DNA of 64,000 nt, taken from assembly GCF_024385505.1 (NCBI RefSeq), contig NZ_JANFLT010000006.1, positions 124,001-188,000 on the forward strand, read 5' to 3'. A program made the position numbers and the translations under genes. Every line of letters starts with the position of its first letter. Within the stretch, counting starts at the first letter, position 1. This DNA is from Arthrobacter zhaoxinii (GTDB lineage Bacteria > Actinomycetota > Actinomycetes > Actinomycetales > Micrococcaceae). The notes under the pieces were generated by a model. That model did not search any database, was not told where the DNA came from, and saw only the letters and a program-made list of their open reading frames with translations. Shown here piece by piece: positions 25,430 through 35,462 of the stretch.

Positions 25430-27199
25430 TCAGAAGGGTGGAGGCTCGCAAGCTGCGGCATAGTGCTCGTTGCGGCCCTGATCCGCGGAGGCTGTCCCAT
25501 TCCCTGATGTCGTTCCGGACGTCGAGGCTGCTCCATACGCTGAGGCTGCTCCATAGGCTGAGGCAGCTTCATACGTTGGTTGCGCGTCATAGGCAGGTCT
25601 CGTTCCGGCTGGTACGGAGTCTCGGTGCAGTCCGGCCTTGTTCCCATCCGTCTCGTTCCCGCCCATCTGGAGGTGCGCCCGTGTCTGGTACTTCCGCCCG
25701 GCCGGAGACGTCCACTCGAGAAGCCCCGGTTCAGGCTGCCGGGCAGTCCAGAATCCAGCGGTTTTAAGGGCGTGGTGTTTTCGGCAAAGGCATTCGAGGT
25801 TCCCATGGTCCGTTGGTCCTCCTCTGGCCCACGGGATGGTGTGGTCGATCTCGGCAGTGAGTGCGTTGGCTGAGCAGCCCGGAAAGCGGCAGGTCGAATC
25901 CCGGGCCTGCAACCATCGGCGGAGTCCCGGAGGTACCCGGCGTTGCCTACCGACGCTGAGGATCTCACCGGTGTCGCCATCCTGAAGCAGCCCGGTCCAA
26001 TGTCCGATGCTGCGCACCAGTTCCCGAGCCGAATCCGCGCTGATGGGTCCGTATCCATGTAGTTCTGCGGGACGGTTGTCCAAACCAAGCAGGGTTTCCG
26101 CATTGATGAGGACCATTACTTCGGCTTTCACCCGCGGTCCAAGCGGAGCGACCGGCCGTGCGGAGGTCTCCGGGGTATTCGGGGCGGAAACACTATCCGG
26201 GGCCGAAACACGGAAGGCTCCAGAGGGGGAGTGATCAGAACGCGAAGGCACTTGATTGGAAGGCGCTTGGTTGGAAAAAGCCGGGTCGGAAGGTGCGTTG
26301 TGTGGGCGGGCGGATGTCCTGCCGCGACGGTCGCTTCGGGATGAACCGAAACTCGTGCGCTCCTCGCGCCCGACGGTGCGGCTTTCACCGAGGAGCAGGG
26401 ATACCAAGATGTCCGCCCGCAGCTGGTCAACGGTTCGGGGATCACCGGCCGCCTGTTCGGAGCGGGCACACGTCGTCAAACCGGTAAAGATGGCTTGGCC
26501 TTCGGGTGCAGGAAGACGGGCCGATAGGAAGCACATCCCATCCAACTGAGGTTCGAGGCACACCCTGCGGTCATTTCTAGCCTGACGGTGGCGGACATTC
26601 ATGTCCGTTTCCGGCACCAGTGCCTCATACAGCCTCCGGGCTTTGCGCTCCAGCTGCGCAGCGGTCAGGCCCTGCGCTTCGCTCAGCAGGCGGTTCTCCA
26701 GTTTGGCGCGAGTGGTCTCCGGTAGCGAAACGGCCGTGGAACAGATGATCTGTGCCTTGCGGTAGCTGATTCTGCCCGCTTCCAATTCAGCCAATACGGC
26801 GGGGCACCCGGAGCAAAGCGTGGACGAATCAATCACAAGACGCTGGGCAGTCATGGGAGGGAGGGACAGGAGCGCGCCTATCTCCGAAGCCGCCAGTCGG
26901 AAAGCGGTCTGGGAATCGCACAAGGCGTCCAGGGTCCCGTCCGGATCCACGTCGCGGGTGACCAATGCTTCGAAGCGCGTTACGGCCCGGGCCTGTTGTG
27001 CCTGCGCCCACCCGATAAGAGCGTCCAGGCGTTCCAGTATTCGCAGGAGGTCGTCGCGTCCGAGGGCTTGGATATTTTGGAGCCGCAGGTCGCCGCTGAG
27101 TCCGTCGGCAATTGAGGCAAATGAAGTCGGGTCGGTACAGGCATCACTGCCGGCGCTCGCCGACCCTGACTCCGACACATGGAACTCGTATGACTGCAT
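25430..27199 (-). CDS. DUF222 / HNH endonuclease domain protein
   Basis: A 589-residue member of the multi-copy actinobacterial DUF222-HNH (13E12-repeat-like) family. The N-terminal half is helical DUF222, with LDALIGWAQAQQARAVTRFE, AFRLAASEIGALLSLPPMTAQ and RKARRLYEAL. The HNH nuclease region is CRFPGCSANALTAEIDHTIPW, then GGPTDHGNLECLCRKHHALK. Between them, about residues 275-335 are disordered and Ser/Pro-rich. The C-terminal 80 residues are low-complexity with repeats. The family has been linked to mobile or repeated elements, but its biological function is unknown. It is likely monocistronic. Confidence 0.85.
   Translation of the reverse strand: MQSYEFHVSESGSASAGSDACTDPTSFASIADGLSGDLRLQNIQALGRDDLLRILERLDALIGWAQAQQARAVTRFEALVTRDVDPDGTLDALCDSQTAFRLAASEIGALLSLPPMTAQRLVIDSSTLCSGCPAVLAELEAGRISYRKAQIICSTAVSLPETTRAKLENRLLSEAQGLTAAQLERKARRLYEALVPETDMNVRHRQARNDRRVCLEPQLDGMCFLSARLPAPEGQAIFTGLTTCARSEQAAGDPRTVDQLRADILVSLLLGESRTVGREERTSFGSSRSDRRGRTSARPHNAPSDPAFSNQAPSNQVPSRSDHSPSGAFRVSAPDSVSAPNTPETSARPVAPLGPRVKAEVMVLINAETLLGLDNRPAELHGYGPISADSARELVRSIGHWTGLLQDGDTGEILSVGRQRRVPPGLRRWLQARDSTCRFPGCSANALTAEIDHTIPWARGGPTDHGNLECLCRKHHALKTAGFWTARQPEPGLLEWTSPAGRKYQTRAHLQMGGNETDGNKAGLHRDSVPAGTRPAYDAQPTYEAASAYGAASAYGAASTSGTTSGNGTASADQGRNEHYAAACEPPPF
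25524..25577 (-). repeat. Three tandem 18-bp units in the DUF222/HNH gene
   Basis: Units GAGGCTGCTCCATACGCT (25524-25541), GAGGCTGCTCCATAGGCT (25542-25559) and GAGGCAGCTTCATACGTT (25560-25577) encode a hexapeptide repeat of the AYGAAS type near the C-terminus. Repeat number could vary between strains. Confidence 0.85.
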
Positions 27200-27449
27200 G
27201 AACTGATTCCATCAAGAGGCGGGGCGCCTGTCGCCAGCAGTGAGCGCGGTTGTGGAGAACCAGCCGGTGCCATGCAGGAAGTCTCAACTGTGGAGGAAGA
27301 GTGCGGATTGCGGACGGTAAACGGAATGGATGGAGCGGGGAGGTGAAGCGTTGGACCCGGGAGGTGCGGCGGTGGAACCGCGGGTTCGAGCACTGGAACG
27401 GGAAGCGAACGGGCAGGGAACCTAGGCGATCCGGAAAACCGCCCCAGGC

Positions 27450-29198
27450 TCAGGAACGGATCTCCCCAAACGAATCCCCACGCCCAACAGCAGTACCAGG
27501 CTCAATATCAGCACGGGAGAAAGCACCCGTACGGTGCGCACGGACAGTGGTCTCCATCTTCATGGCCTCCAGCACCGCCACGGGATCGCCTTCGGCCAGC
27601 TCCGCACCGTCGTCGGCCACCCACTTCACCAGGTTTCCGGCCATTGGGGAGGCGAGCACGGCGTCGTCAGCCCCTGTGGAACCCGCGGAATGCGCAGCAC
27701 CGCCGCCCCCAGCACCGGAACCACCCGCCCGCAACGCATTCAAAAGCGCGGCCGGAACGCCCAGCACCACAGCTCGGCCGTCGACATCTATAGTCACCGT
27801 TTCCCGCTCGGCACCGGGGACCGATGCAGCAATTTCCGGCGAAGCAGCCAACGGTTCAGCAAATTCCGACTCAATCCACGTGGTGTAGACGCCCATCCGA
27901 TCGGCACGTGTAAACGCTTCAGAGCGGACAACAGCACGGTGGAAGGGAACGACTGTCGGCACACCACGGATCACCAGCTCGTCCAGCGCAGCCCGGGCAC
28001 GACGCAAAGCCTGCGGCCGGTCCTCGCCCCAGACGATCAGCTTGGCCATCAACGAGTCATACTCGGCAGGCACCACAGAGCCGGACCGCACACCCGAATC
28101 CATCCGAATCCCCGGACCGGTCGGCGGCTCAAACGCCTCCACAAGACCCGGTCCGGGCAGAAAACCCCGCGCGGGATCCTCGGCATTGAGCCGGAACTCA
28201 AACGCATGCCCGTACGGAACCGGATCTTCAGTGAGGGACAGCGGCAGCCCGTCGGCAATCCGGAACTGCTCCCGGACCAGGTCGACGCCGGTGGTCTCCT
28301 CGGTCACCGGATGCTCGACCTGCAGCCGGGTGTTGACTTCCAGGAAACTGATCAGCCCGTCCGGGGAAACCAGGTATTCGACAGTCCCGGCACCGGTATA
28401 GCCGGCCTCCCGGCAGATGGCTTTGGCCGATTCGTGGATGGTCACCCGCTGCTCGGAACTCAGAAACGGTGCGGGCGCTTCCTCCACAAGTTTCTGGTTC
28501 CGCCGCTGCAGCGAACAATCGCGGGTGCCGACGACGACGACGTTCCCGTGCGTGTCGGCCAGCACCTGCGCCTCCACGTGCCGGGGGCTGTCGAGGAACC
28601 GTTCCGCAAAACACTCGCCGCGGCCGAACGCCGAAACAGCTTCACGCACCGCGGATTCGAACGCGTCCTCCACATCCTCCATCCGGCGGGCGATCTTCAT
28701 GCCGCGTCCACCGCCGCCGAACGCCGCCTTGATCGCCACGGGAAGCCCGTGTTCCTCGGCAAAGGCCCGGACCTCTTCAGCACTGGAAGCCGGGCCCTCG
28801 GTGCCCGGAACCAGCGGTGCCCCGGCCCGGACAGCAATCTCCCGCGCAGTGACCTTATTGCCCAGGTCGCGGATGGCCTGCGGTGACGGACCGATCCAGG
28901 TGAGCCCGGCGTCGAGCACCGCCTGCGCAAAGTCCGCATTCTCCGAAAGAAACCCGTAACCGGGATGCACCGCGTCGGCCCCTGCCCGGCGCGCGGCGTC
29001 GATCAGCTTCGGAATATTCAGATACGTGTCCGCAGCCGAGGAACCGCCCAGCGCATAGGCCTCATCTGCCACCCGCACGTGCAGCGCGTCGGCGTCGGGC
29101 TCCGAGTACACGGCAGCCGAGGCGATGCCGGCGTCCGAGCAGGCACGGGCCACCCGCACCGCAATCTCGCCGCGGTTGGCGACCAGGACCTTTTTCAT
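27450..29198 (-). CDS. Biotin carboxylase with biotin carrier domain (AccBC/acetyl-propionyl-CoA carboxylase alpha type)
   Basis: A 582-residue enzyme. The ATP-grasp biotin carboxylase has the Gly-rich loop FGGGGRGMK, the catalytic [18 protein letters not shown], and [11 protein letters not shown] in the C-terminal part. The biotin carrier domain ends with [10 protein letters not shown], the Lys being biotinylated. It carboxylates biotin with ATP and bicarbonate; a carboxyltransferase partner is needed and none is encoded nearby. It forms an operon with the 5-oxoprolinase genes (ATGA overlap at 29195-29198), a common actinobacterial arrangement whose purpose is unclear. Confidence 0.9.
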   Translation of the reverse strand: MKKVLVANRGEIAVRVARACSDAGIASAAVYSEPDADALHVRVADEAYALGGSSAADTYLNIPKLIDAARRAGADAVHPGYGFLSENADFAQAVLDAGLTWIGPSPQAIRDLGNKVTAREIAVRAGAPLVPGTEGPASSAEEVRAFAEEHGLPVAIKAAFGGGGRGMKIARRMEDVEDAFESAVREAVSAFGRGECFAERFLDSPRHVEAQVLADTHGNVVVVGTRDCSLQRRNQKLVEEAPAPFLSSEQRVTIHESAKAICREAGYTGAGTVEYLVSPDGLISFLEVNTRLQVEHPVTEETTGVDLVREQFRIADGLPLSLTEDPVPYGHAFEFRLNAEDPARGFLPGPGLVEAFEPPTGPGIRMDSGVRSGSVVPAEYDSLMAKLIVWGEDRPQALRRARAALDELVIRGVPTVVPFHRAVVRSEAFTRADRMGVYTTWIESEFAEPLAASPEIAASVPGAERETVTIDVDGRAVVLGVPAALLNALRAGGSGAGGGGAAHSAGSTGADDAVLASPMAGNLVKWVADDGAELAEGDPVAVLEAMKMETTVRAHRTGAFSRADIEPGTAVGRGDSFGEIRS

Positions 29199-30910
29199 GG
29201 GGTTCCTTCCGGAAACAGCGCGGCCGTGTCCTCAGCGCCGAGCGGTGTCAGGGTATCGGGATCGACAAAAACAAAACGTATGGGGTGCCCGGGCGGCAGC
29301 TGCGCGGCCAGGGGCAGGTCCTGCGGAACGACGACGGCGATCACCGGGTAGCCGCCGGTAACGGGATGGTCGGCCAGGAAGAGGACGGGCAGGCCCGACG
29401 GCGGCACCTGCAGCGAGCCGGCGACCACGCCTTCACTGGCCAGCTCCCCGTCCCGGACGCGGTGCAGCGGCTGCGCCGCAGAGTCCTCCGGGTCGGTCGC
29501 CAGCCGCACGCCGATCCGGTTGGACTCGTTGGTAGTGAACCAGACGGAACGAGTCAGGGCCGCGGCGGCGTCGGGCCCGAACCAGTCCTGCCGCGGGCCT
29601 GCGGTAATCCGCAGCAGGGTCGGGGTGGTTCCGTGACCGAGAACGCCCACGCCGCCGGGCGCACCCAACGACGACGGCTCCGGCGCCCCGACCGGAACCA
29701 CACCGGACACCGCACCCACCGGTAGCCGTGCCCCGGAGTCCAACGCCGACGGACCGATGCCGCTCATGGTGTCCGTGCTCCGGCTGCCCAGGACCGGTTC
29801 AACGGGAATGCCGCCGCGAACCGCGACATAGCTGCGTACTCCGCGGAAGGGAGCACCCAGGGTCAGGGTTTCCCTATCGAGCAATGCAAAGGGAGCATTC
29901 AGTGGTGCTGGACGGTCCCGGATGCCGTCGGGGGAGACGACGGCGGCGGGCAGCTCCGCGCCGGCAAGGGCCAGGACGGCATCCCCGCGGGCCACCAGCT
30001 CCAGACCGCCGAAAAGGTTCTCGATCACGGCGACCTCGGGAGGATTGCCGACCAGCCGGTTCGCCTGCCGTGCGGACCGGGGGTCTGCGGCACCGGACAC
30101 GGAGACGCCGAGGTCGGCATAGCCGGGGCGGCCCAGATCCTCGAGGAGGGACTGGAGGCCGGGGCTGCGGACCTCCAGCGAGGTGTGGTTGCGTTGGGTG
30201 GGCGAGGGAACCTGGTCCGTCGCCTCCGGTTTGGTTTCGACGGCCCCGTCCCTTGGAGATGTAGTGGCGATGAGTTTCCGGACCGGCTTGAACCAGACCG
30301 AATCGCCGGGCCGAATCAGTGCCGGAGACTCCCGGGCCAGGTCCCACATCACAGCATTCGTGCGGCCGATCAGCTGCCAGCCGCCCGGGGATTCGCGCGG
30401 ATAGACAGCTGAGTAATCGCCGGCGAGCGCCACCGAACCGGCTGGCACCGCAGTGCGGGGAGTACTGCGGCGGGGAACTTTCAAGACCGGGTCACCGCCC
30501 ACCAGATAAGTGAACCCGGGCGCAAATCCTCCGAATCCGCCGGTCCACGCGGTACCGGTGTGCGCCTTGATCACGGCGTCTTCGGACAGGCCGGTGAGCC
30601 GGGCAACCTCGGCGAGGTCCTCGCCGTCGTACACCGTCTCAATGGTCACCGTCCGCGCATCCGGCACCTCGCCGTGCGTGAGGTCCAGCGCCTCAATGAG
30701 TCCTTCAGCGGCAACTGTTTCCCGTCGTCTGGCAAACCGGACGAGGACGGTGGCAGCGGCAGCCAGCACATCCACCTGCCCGGGCAGCGGCCGGGTGCGG
30801 AGCTCGGCGGAGAGGGCGACGACGTCGGACAGCGACTCGAGCTCGACCAGCAGAGCGCGCGTCCCGGCCGGCCGGATGCCCCGGACACGCGTGCCCCCGC
30901 CCCTGCTCAC
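29195..30910 (-). CDS. pxpBC: Fused 5-oxoprolinase subunits B and C (PxpB-PxpC)
   Basis: A 571-residue fusion. Residues 1-220 are the KipI/PxpB domain ([30 protein letters not shown]). Residues 260-571 are the KipA/PxpC biotin-dependent-carboxyltransferase-like domain ([46 protein letters not shown]). With PxpA it forms the ATP-dependent 5-oxoprolinase that opens 5-oxoproline to glutamate, a metabolite-repair reaction. In many bacteria B and C are separate genes; here they are one. It overlaps PxpA and the biotin carboxylase by four bases each. Confidence 0.88.
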   Translation of the reverse strand: MSRGGGTRVRGIRPAGTRALLVELESLSDVVALSAELRTRPLPGQVDVLAAAATVLVRFARRRETVAAEGLIEALDLTHGEVPDARTVTIETVYDGEDLAEVARLTGLSEDAVIKAHTGTAWTGGFGGFAPGFTYLVGGDPVLKVPRRSTPRTAVPAGSVALAGDYSAVYPRESPGGWQLIGRTNAVMWDLARESPALIRPGDSVWFKPVRKLIATTSPRDGAVETKPEATDQVPSPTQRNHTSLEVRSPGLQSLLEDLGRPGYADLGVSVSGAADPRSARQANRLVGNPPEVAVIENLFGGLELVARGDAVLALAGAELPAAVVSPDGIRDRPAPLNAPFALLDRETLTLGAPFRGVRSYVAVRGGIPVEPVLGSRSTDTMSGIGPSALDSGARLPVGAVSGVVPVGAPEPSSLGAPGGVGVLGHGTTPTLLRITAGPRQDWFGPDAAAALTRSVWFTTNESNRIGVRLATDPEDSAAQPLHRVRDGELASEGVVAGSLQVPPSGLPVLFLADHPVTGGYPVIAVVVPQDLPLAAQLPPGHPIRFVFVDPDTLTPLGAEDTAALFPEGTP

Positions 30911-31665
30911 ACGAAACTCGAAATACTCACGCCGGCGTCTTCCAGCCCGGCGCGGACCGCCTTCGCCATCGCGACCGCGCCAGCGGTATCGCCGTGGACG
31001 CAGATCGATTCGGCGGACATCGGAATCTCGGTGCCGTCGATGGCGGTGATAGTGCCCTGCGTGGCGAGGCGGACCATGTTGGCGGTGACCGTACCGGCGT
31101 CGGAAATCACGGCGTTGGCGTCGCGGCGGGAGACGAGCGTGCCGTCGGGGTTGTAGTTGCGGTCAGCGAAGGCTTCGGCGACGCCGCGCAGGCCGGAGTC
31201 GGCCACCATCTCCAGGGCGACGGCGCCGGGCAGCAGCAGGACGGGCAGGTCCTTATTGAAGGTCCGGACCGCGTCGACGACGGCACGGGCGTGCACCTCG
31301 TGGCGGACGATGGTGTTGTAGAGGGCGCCGTGCGGCTTCACGTAGCGGACCTCGGATCCCGCTGCGCGGGCCAGACCCTGCAGGGCACCGAGCTGGTACA
31401 GCACGTCGTCGAACAGTTCGGTGTAGGAGCAGTCCAGGAACCGGCGGCCGAACCCGGCCAGGTCCCGGTAGGCCACGTGCGCGCCGATGGTGACGCCGGC
31501 GGCGACCGCGTCGCGGCAGGTTTGCGCAATGGTGGACGGATCGCCGGCATGGAAGCCGCAGGCCACGTTGGCGCTGGAAACGGACTCGAAGATGGCGACG
31601 TCGTCGCCCATGGTCCAGTTGCCGAAGGATTCGCCTACGTCGCTGTTCAGGTCGATGACCGGCAT
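30907..31665 (-). CDS. pxpA: 5-oxoprolinase subunit A, LamB/YcsF family
   Basis: A 252-residue TIM-barrel-like protein of the LamB/YcsF family. The signature [18 protein letters not shown] opens the protein, followed by [29 protein letters not shown] and VKPHGALYN. It is the subunit that binds 5-oxoproline. It is the first gene of the pxpA-pxpBC-biotin carboxylase operon; GGTTCCACC precedes ATG 31665. The promoter should lie in 31666-31816, where no clear motif was recognised. Confidence 0.9.
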   Translation of the reverse strand: MPVIDLNSDVGESFGNWTMGDDVAIFESVSSANVACGFHAGDPSTIAQTCRDAVAAGVTIGAHVAYRDLAGFGRRFLDCSYTELFDDVLYQLGALQGLARAAGSEVRYVKPHGALYNTIVRHEVHARAVVDAVRTFNKDLPVLLLPGAVALEMVADSGLRGVAEAFADRNYNPDGTLVSRRDANAVISDAGTVTANMVRLATQGTITAIDGTEIPMSAESICVHGDTAGAVAMAKAVRAGLEDAGVSISSFV

Positions 31666-31816
31666 GGTGGAACCTCCGCACTGATGGGAACGCCGAATGG
31701 GGAACGTGGTGGGGAGCGTCCGGTAACAGTGTGCCCGTTGAGGTCAGTGTGTTCAATAACAGGCTGTGCAGCTACCCGGTCGCAGGGGCTGGAGCCGGGT
31801 AACGGAAAAGCCCCAG

Positions 31817-33211
31817 CTACCCGGTTGGCACGATGTTGTGGTTGCGCCGGAAGAGGTTCTGCGGATCGTAGGCGGTCTTCAAGGCGGTGAGGCGGGCCAG
31901 CTTGTCCGGGCCGTAGACGGACGGGGCAGTGCCCTGCGCCACCGGATCCTCGGCGCCCATGAAGTTCACGTACTGCGCGCCGGAGGAGAACGGTTCCACC
32001 GTCTTCGCCAGCCCGCGGACAAAAGCCGTACGGGCGGCGTCGTCCGCCGGGTCCTGCCAGAAGCCGTAAATGTTCAGCCAGTAGGGGGCATCCCGGGTGG
32101 GAAAGGCGGTGGCGTCGTCCGCGATCCGGCCGTAGGCGCCGCCCAGATGGTGGATGTCAAAGCCGGTCCCGTGCCAGGTCTGCTCACAGCCGGCGCGGAC
32201 CAGGACGTCGATGGCGGCGTCATCCAGGCGGTCGATGGACGCGTTTTTCCAGTAGGCGCGGGAGCCTGGCGGGAACGTTGAATCCATGGCCGTCTGCCAG
32301 TCCGACCAGGGCACCGCCTCCACTGCCTCCATGTCAGGGGGAGCGGCGGCGGCAAGCTGCCGGATCAGCGCGTCCCCGGCCTCCTGATCCGGGTCCGCCC
32401 AGGCGAGTCCGATTACCAGCAGCGGTTGGTCGCCCATGTCCCATTCCTCGATCGGTACCAGGCAGCTGATGATGGTGGTCATCTCGTCGGGCAGGCCGGC
32501 CGCCCACGCGTCATAGGCGCGCAGAGCCTGGCGCCAGTGCATATTGCCGTACGCCAGGTTCCCGGTGAGGACTTGCGCGGGCAGCGGATGCGCCCGGAAG
32601 GTAAAAGACGACACGACGCCGAAGTTCCCGCCGCCGCCGCGAAGCCCCCAGAACAGTTCCGAATGATCATCGGCGGACGCGTGGACCTCCTCGCCGCCGG
32701 GGGTAACGACGTCGGCAGCCTCCAGGTTGTCGATGCTCAGTCCATGCGCGCGGGTCAGCCAGCCGACACCCCCGCCGAGGGTCAGCCCGGCCACCCCCGT
32801 GCCGGAAACGACGCCCATGGGAACGGCCAGGCCGTAGGGTTCGGTGGCGGCGTCGACGTCGCCCATGGTGGCTCCCGCCTGCACGGTAACGGTGCCGCTG
32901 TCCGCGTCTACGCTGACGTCCCGCAGGGCACCCATATCCAGCACGACGCCGTCGGCGACCGTGCCGTTGCCGGCCACATTGTGCCCGCCGCCGCGGACCG
33001 CCAGCGGCAGGTCCCACTGCTGCGCAAAGGCGAGGACCGCGGCAATGTCCTCAACGGAAGCAACACGCACCACCATCGCCGGCAGGACGTCGATCATGCC
33101 GTTCCAGACGCGGCGGGCGTCGTCGTAAGTCTCGTCCTGGGGTAGGACAACGGAACCGGACAGGGACGTTCGCAGGGCGGCTACGGCGTCAGGGGAGAGT
33201 TCGGGGACCAT
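31817..33211 (-). CDS. Berberine-bridge-enzyme-like FAD oxidoreductase
   Basis: A 464-residue FAD-linked oxidase. The N-terminal PCMH-type FAD domain shows VRVASVEDIAAVLAFAQ, the GGGHN motif (the His is a likely covalent FAD attachment), then GVAGLTLGGGVGWLTRAHG and DDHSELFWGLRGGGGNFGVV. The C-terminus contains the BBE domain with Y-NF-MGAE and AYDPQNLFRRNHNI. There is no signal peptide, so it is cytoplasmic. The substrate (sugar or alkaloid-like alcohol in the family) is unknown. ATG 33211 is preferred over GTG 33220; earlier codons lack family sequence. Confidence 0.87.
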   Translation of the reverse strand: MVPELSPDAVAALRTSLSGSVVLPQDETYDDARRVWNGMIDVLPAMVVRVASVEDIAAVLAFAQQWDLPLAVRGGGHNVAGNGTVADGVVLDMGALRDVSVDADSGTVTVQAGATMGDVDAATEPYGLAVPMGVVSGTGVAGLTLGGGVGWLTRAHGLSIDNLEAADVVTPGGEEVHASADDHSELFWGLRGGGGNFGVVSSFTFRAHPLPAQVLTGNLAYGNMHWRQALRAYDAWAAGLPDEMTTIISCLVPIEEWDMGDQPLLVIGLAWADPDQEAGDALIRQLAAAAPPDMEAVEAVPWSDWQTAMDSTFPPGSRAYWKNASIDRLDDAAIDVLVRAGCEQTWHGTGFDIHHLGGAYGRIADDATAFPTRDAPYWLNIYGFWQDPADDAARTAFVRGLAKTVEPFSSGAQYVNFMGAEDPVAQGTAPSVYGPDKLARLTALKTAYDPQNLFRRNHNIVPTG

Positions 33212-33409
33212 GGGGTCCACCACCTTTGGGCGGCCCACCGCCGGACGCCCGGATGGTGTTCGGTCACTTGGTTTTCCTGCCGCACTAAGAATTCTTCGCC
33301 TACCGCCCGGGGGAATCAAGGGTTTGCCCGCTCCCACCCGTGCCGACGGAGCGCCGCGCTTCCTGCTCCGAGTTCAGAGCCAGCAGCACCACCGTGAGCG
33401 GAAAACAAA

Positions 33410-33443
33410 AGGCCTCCCGGACCATCTTTCGTCCGGGAGACCT
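33410..33443 (-). terminator. Rho-independent terminator after the thermonuclease gene
   Basis: CTCCCGGAC (33414-33422) pairs with GTCCGGGAG (33431-33439). On the minus strand the stem is followed by a T-rich run (complement of GAAAACAAAA at 33401-33410), a classical terminator 22 bases after the stop. Confidence 0.85.
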
Positions 33444-33464
33444 CAGTGTTGTTTCAGCTCGTTT

Positions 33465-34577
33465 CTAGCAGGGACGCCAGGATTGGCCGCCGGGCGCATA
33501 GCAGCGCGGCCCGGTGTAACCCGGGGGGCCGCTCTGCGCCGGCGGAGCCACATATTCCGGCGCAGGCGGTGCCACATACTGCGGCGTGGCAGCGCGCCGG
33601 TTCGCCTCGGCCTGTTCCGCCGCGATTCGGTTGGCCTCGGCCTGTTGGGCAGCAACACGGTTCGCCTCAGCCTGCGCGGCTTCCGCTGCCTTCCGGTCTG
33701 CCTCGGCCTGGGCCGCCGCTACCCGCTCCGCTTCAGCTTCGGCAGCCACCCGCTGAGCCTCATCCTCAACGGCCTGACGCTCATTCTGAATGCTGACCAG
33801 CGTCTCGTGACGCTCGTGCACCTTCGTCTTGGCTGCGGCGGCACGCTCTTGGAAGACTGTCTTTTCCTCGTCGGAAAGCGCGGCCCACATCATCGACGTG
33901 CCTGCTTTCGCACCGGCGTCGAGCACGTCAAAGGCAGCGTCCGCCGTCCTCACCAGGGCCAGGACGGCGGCCGCGGCGCTAGCTGCGGTCGCCACCGAAG
34001 AACCTTCGGCCTGAGCCGCAGCCTCTTCTGCGGTCTGCTCCAACGCGTCGACCATGGCAGGCACGGTGCAGGCGACGTCGGCGTTGTACATCCCGGCCTG
34101 GTTGTCCCGGGCTTCCTCGTACGCTGCATCCACCGGAGGCCGGAACTTGGCGTTCGGTTCGTATGTGACAGGAATGCCAAGACCCTGCCGTGCCACTTCG
34201 GCGTTGATGAGACGGTCGTCAGCGTCGTAGACACCGGCAAGGGTGCGTCCGTAGCGGTCCTCGCGCTCGACGTCGAACTCCAGGGTCACCGTACTTCCGG
34301 GCGGCAGAGCGTCTTCGAGGAAGTCGGTTGCTTCCGGACCCAGGCATTCCACGGGCTTATTGGGGTCCTTGGTTTCCGGAGTGTCCACGTTCAGGAGCCG
34401 AACGGTGAGTTCCTGGTCCTCGAAGTTCACCACGAGGGTGTCGCCGTCGATGACGCGGACAACTTCCCCTTGATTTGCGTTCGATGTATCGGCGGTGGAG
34501 GCGGAGGTGCACCCCGCCGTAGAGGCGGCAACGACGACGGCGGCGGCTGCGGCCAGCGCTGCTTGGCGGCTGATCAT
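33465..34577 (-). CDS. Thermonuclease-family lipoprotein with coiled-coil repeats
   Basis: A 370-residue exported protein. The signal peptide ends in the lipobox ASTAGC at about residue 24. A staphylococcal-nuclease fold follows with catalytic residues: Arg in VRLLNVDTPE, the Glu of TPE and Arg in DRYGRTLAGVY. After about residue 160 a helical region passes into Ala/Gln/Glu repeats (AEANRVAAQQ units, about residues 270-340), then a Pro/Tyr-rich tail ending CYAPGGQSWRPC. It should hydrolyse DNA/RNA outside the cell or at the surface. ATG 34577 with GGGGAA before it is preferred to the ATG at 34613. Confidence 0.87.
   Translation of the reverse strand: MISRQAALAAAAAVVVAASTAGCTSASTADTSNANQGEVVRVIDGDTLVVNFEDQELTVRLLNVDTPETKDPNKPVECLGPEATDFLEDALPPGSTVTLEFDVEREDRYGRTLAGVYDADDRLINAEVARQGLGIPVTYEPNAKFRPPVDAAYEEARDNQAGMYNADVACTVPAMVDALEQTAEEAAAQAEGSSVATAASAAAAVLALVRTADAAFDVLDAGAKAGTSMMWAALSDEEKTVFQERAAAAKTKVHERHETLVSIQNERQAVEDEAQRVAAEAEAERVAAAQAEADRKAAEAAQAEANRVAAQQAEANRIAAEQAEANRRAATPQYVAPPAPEYVAPPAQSGPPGYTGPRCYAPGGQSWRPC
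33601..33690 (-). repeat. Tandem 30-bp units in the thermonuclease gene
   Basis: Three 30-bp units starting at 33601, 33631 and 33661 (TTCGCCTCGGCCTGTTCCGC and variants) encode AEANRxAAxQ coiled-coil repeats; a diverged fourth unit follows to about 33725. The repeat length may vary between strains. Confidence 0.8.
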
Positions 34578-34842
34578 AAATTTTCCCCAACTATTGAATT
34601 GTCCGAAAGACATCTATCGGCCGGGTTCGGCTGCCGGGTAGCGGTGGCGAGGTGTTTTGGGTCACAGGTGCGGGGTGTGCCGGGCATCACGGCCACGGTT
34701 TCGTCGTTACACAGTTGGTGCCTCGGGAGGCCCGAAACCGGGTCAATCCGGAGATCGCGGCTGAAATAATAGGAAAGGCGGCTTACTTCCTCGGGGCCGC
34801 CCGTGCCACCAGAGTCTCGTGTCCAGGAATGGAGCCCCCCAA

Positions 34843-35232
34843 GTGTCTTCCGAATCAGCCCAGCCGTTTGAACTTTCCGCAACGGACCGCATCACCGTTT
34901 ACGGTGCCAAGAACTTCCCCGAGGTGGCCGGGCTGCTGCCGGCGTCCGCGTTCCTGGCTGAGGATGACGGGCGCTTCCCGGCCGACGTCGTGCTCCTGTT
35001 CGTCGCCTCCGCAGCGGACCTGGCCCATGACCTGGCCACCGCCGCTGCCGCCGTCGAACCCGGCGGAGCCCTGTGGGTCTGCTATCCGACCGCGCAGGTC
35101 GACGGCGGAGCCCCGGACCTGAACCGGGACACGGTGGCTTCCCTTTTCGAAACCAATGACTGGGAGCCGGTGGGCGACACCGTGCTCAGCAGCGAATGGT
35201 CGGCAGTGCGCGGACAGCCCGCGGGGAAGTAA
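34843..35232 (+). CDS. Hypothetical protein, 129 aa
   Basis: A 129-residue soluble protein. It resembles the actinobacterial DUF3052-like group in layout: ITVYGAKNFPEVAGLLPAS, FPADVVLLFVASAADLAHDL, and WVCYPTAQ followed by a strand and DWEPVGDTVLSSEWSAV. I do not claim the family assignment. GTG 34843 stands 8 bases after GGAG; GTG 34819 is a longer option in the same frame. Function is unknown. Confidence 0.6.
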   Translation: MSSESAQPFELSATDRITVYGAKNFPEVAGLLPASAFLAEDDGRFPADVVLLFVASAADLAHDLATAAAAVEPGGALWVCYPTAQVDGGAPDLNRDTVASLFETNDWEPVGDTVLSSEWSAVRGQPAGK

Positions 35233-35255
35233 GGCTTAGGCCGGTTTGAGGCGGC

Positions 35256-35396
35256 CTAGTTGCCGGTGGAGCAATGCGGACACTGCACTGTGACCCCGTT
35301 CCAGGAACTCTTTGCCCAGAACGTTTTGTTGCAGGAGCGGCAGGTATGGACCTGTGTGTAGTCCCCCGTGCGACTCGCGGATGCGGTAAACGCCAT
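35256..35396 (-). CDS. Small zinc-ribbon protein, 46 aa
   Basis: Read from ATG 35396 to TAG at 35256. The protein has VHTCRSCNKTF and, 20 residues later, VQCPHC, i.e. a CxxC-x17-CxxC zinc ribbon, which is the whole protein. It resembles the small actinobacterial zinc-ribbon proteins often found alone. It may help nucleic-acid or protein contacts; function is unknown. Confidence 0.6.
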   Translation of the reverse strand: MAFTASASRTGDYTQVHTCRSCNKTFWAKSSWNGVTVQCPHCSTGN

Positions 35397-35462
35397 TCAA
35401 AGTCCCTCACTTTCAACTGACGCAGTGTCCGTTGGCGTCTTCCTCTCCGTCGGACTGCTGCT

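Noticed and set aside
33601-33725. A CRISPR-like or other non-coding repeat array
   Set aside because: The 30-bp units are contiguous without spacers and encode a continuous coiled-coil repeat within the thermonuclease gene.
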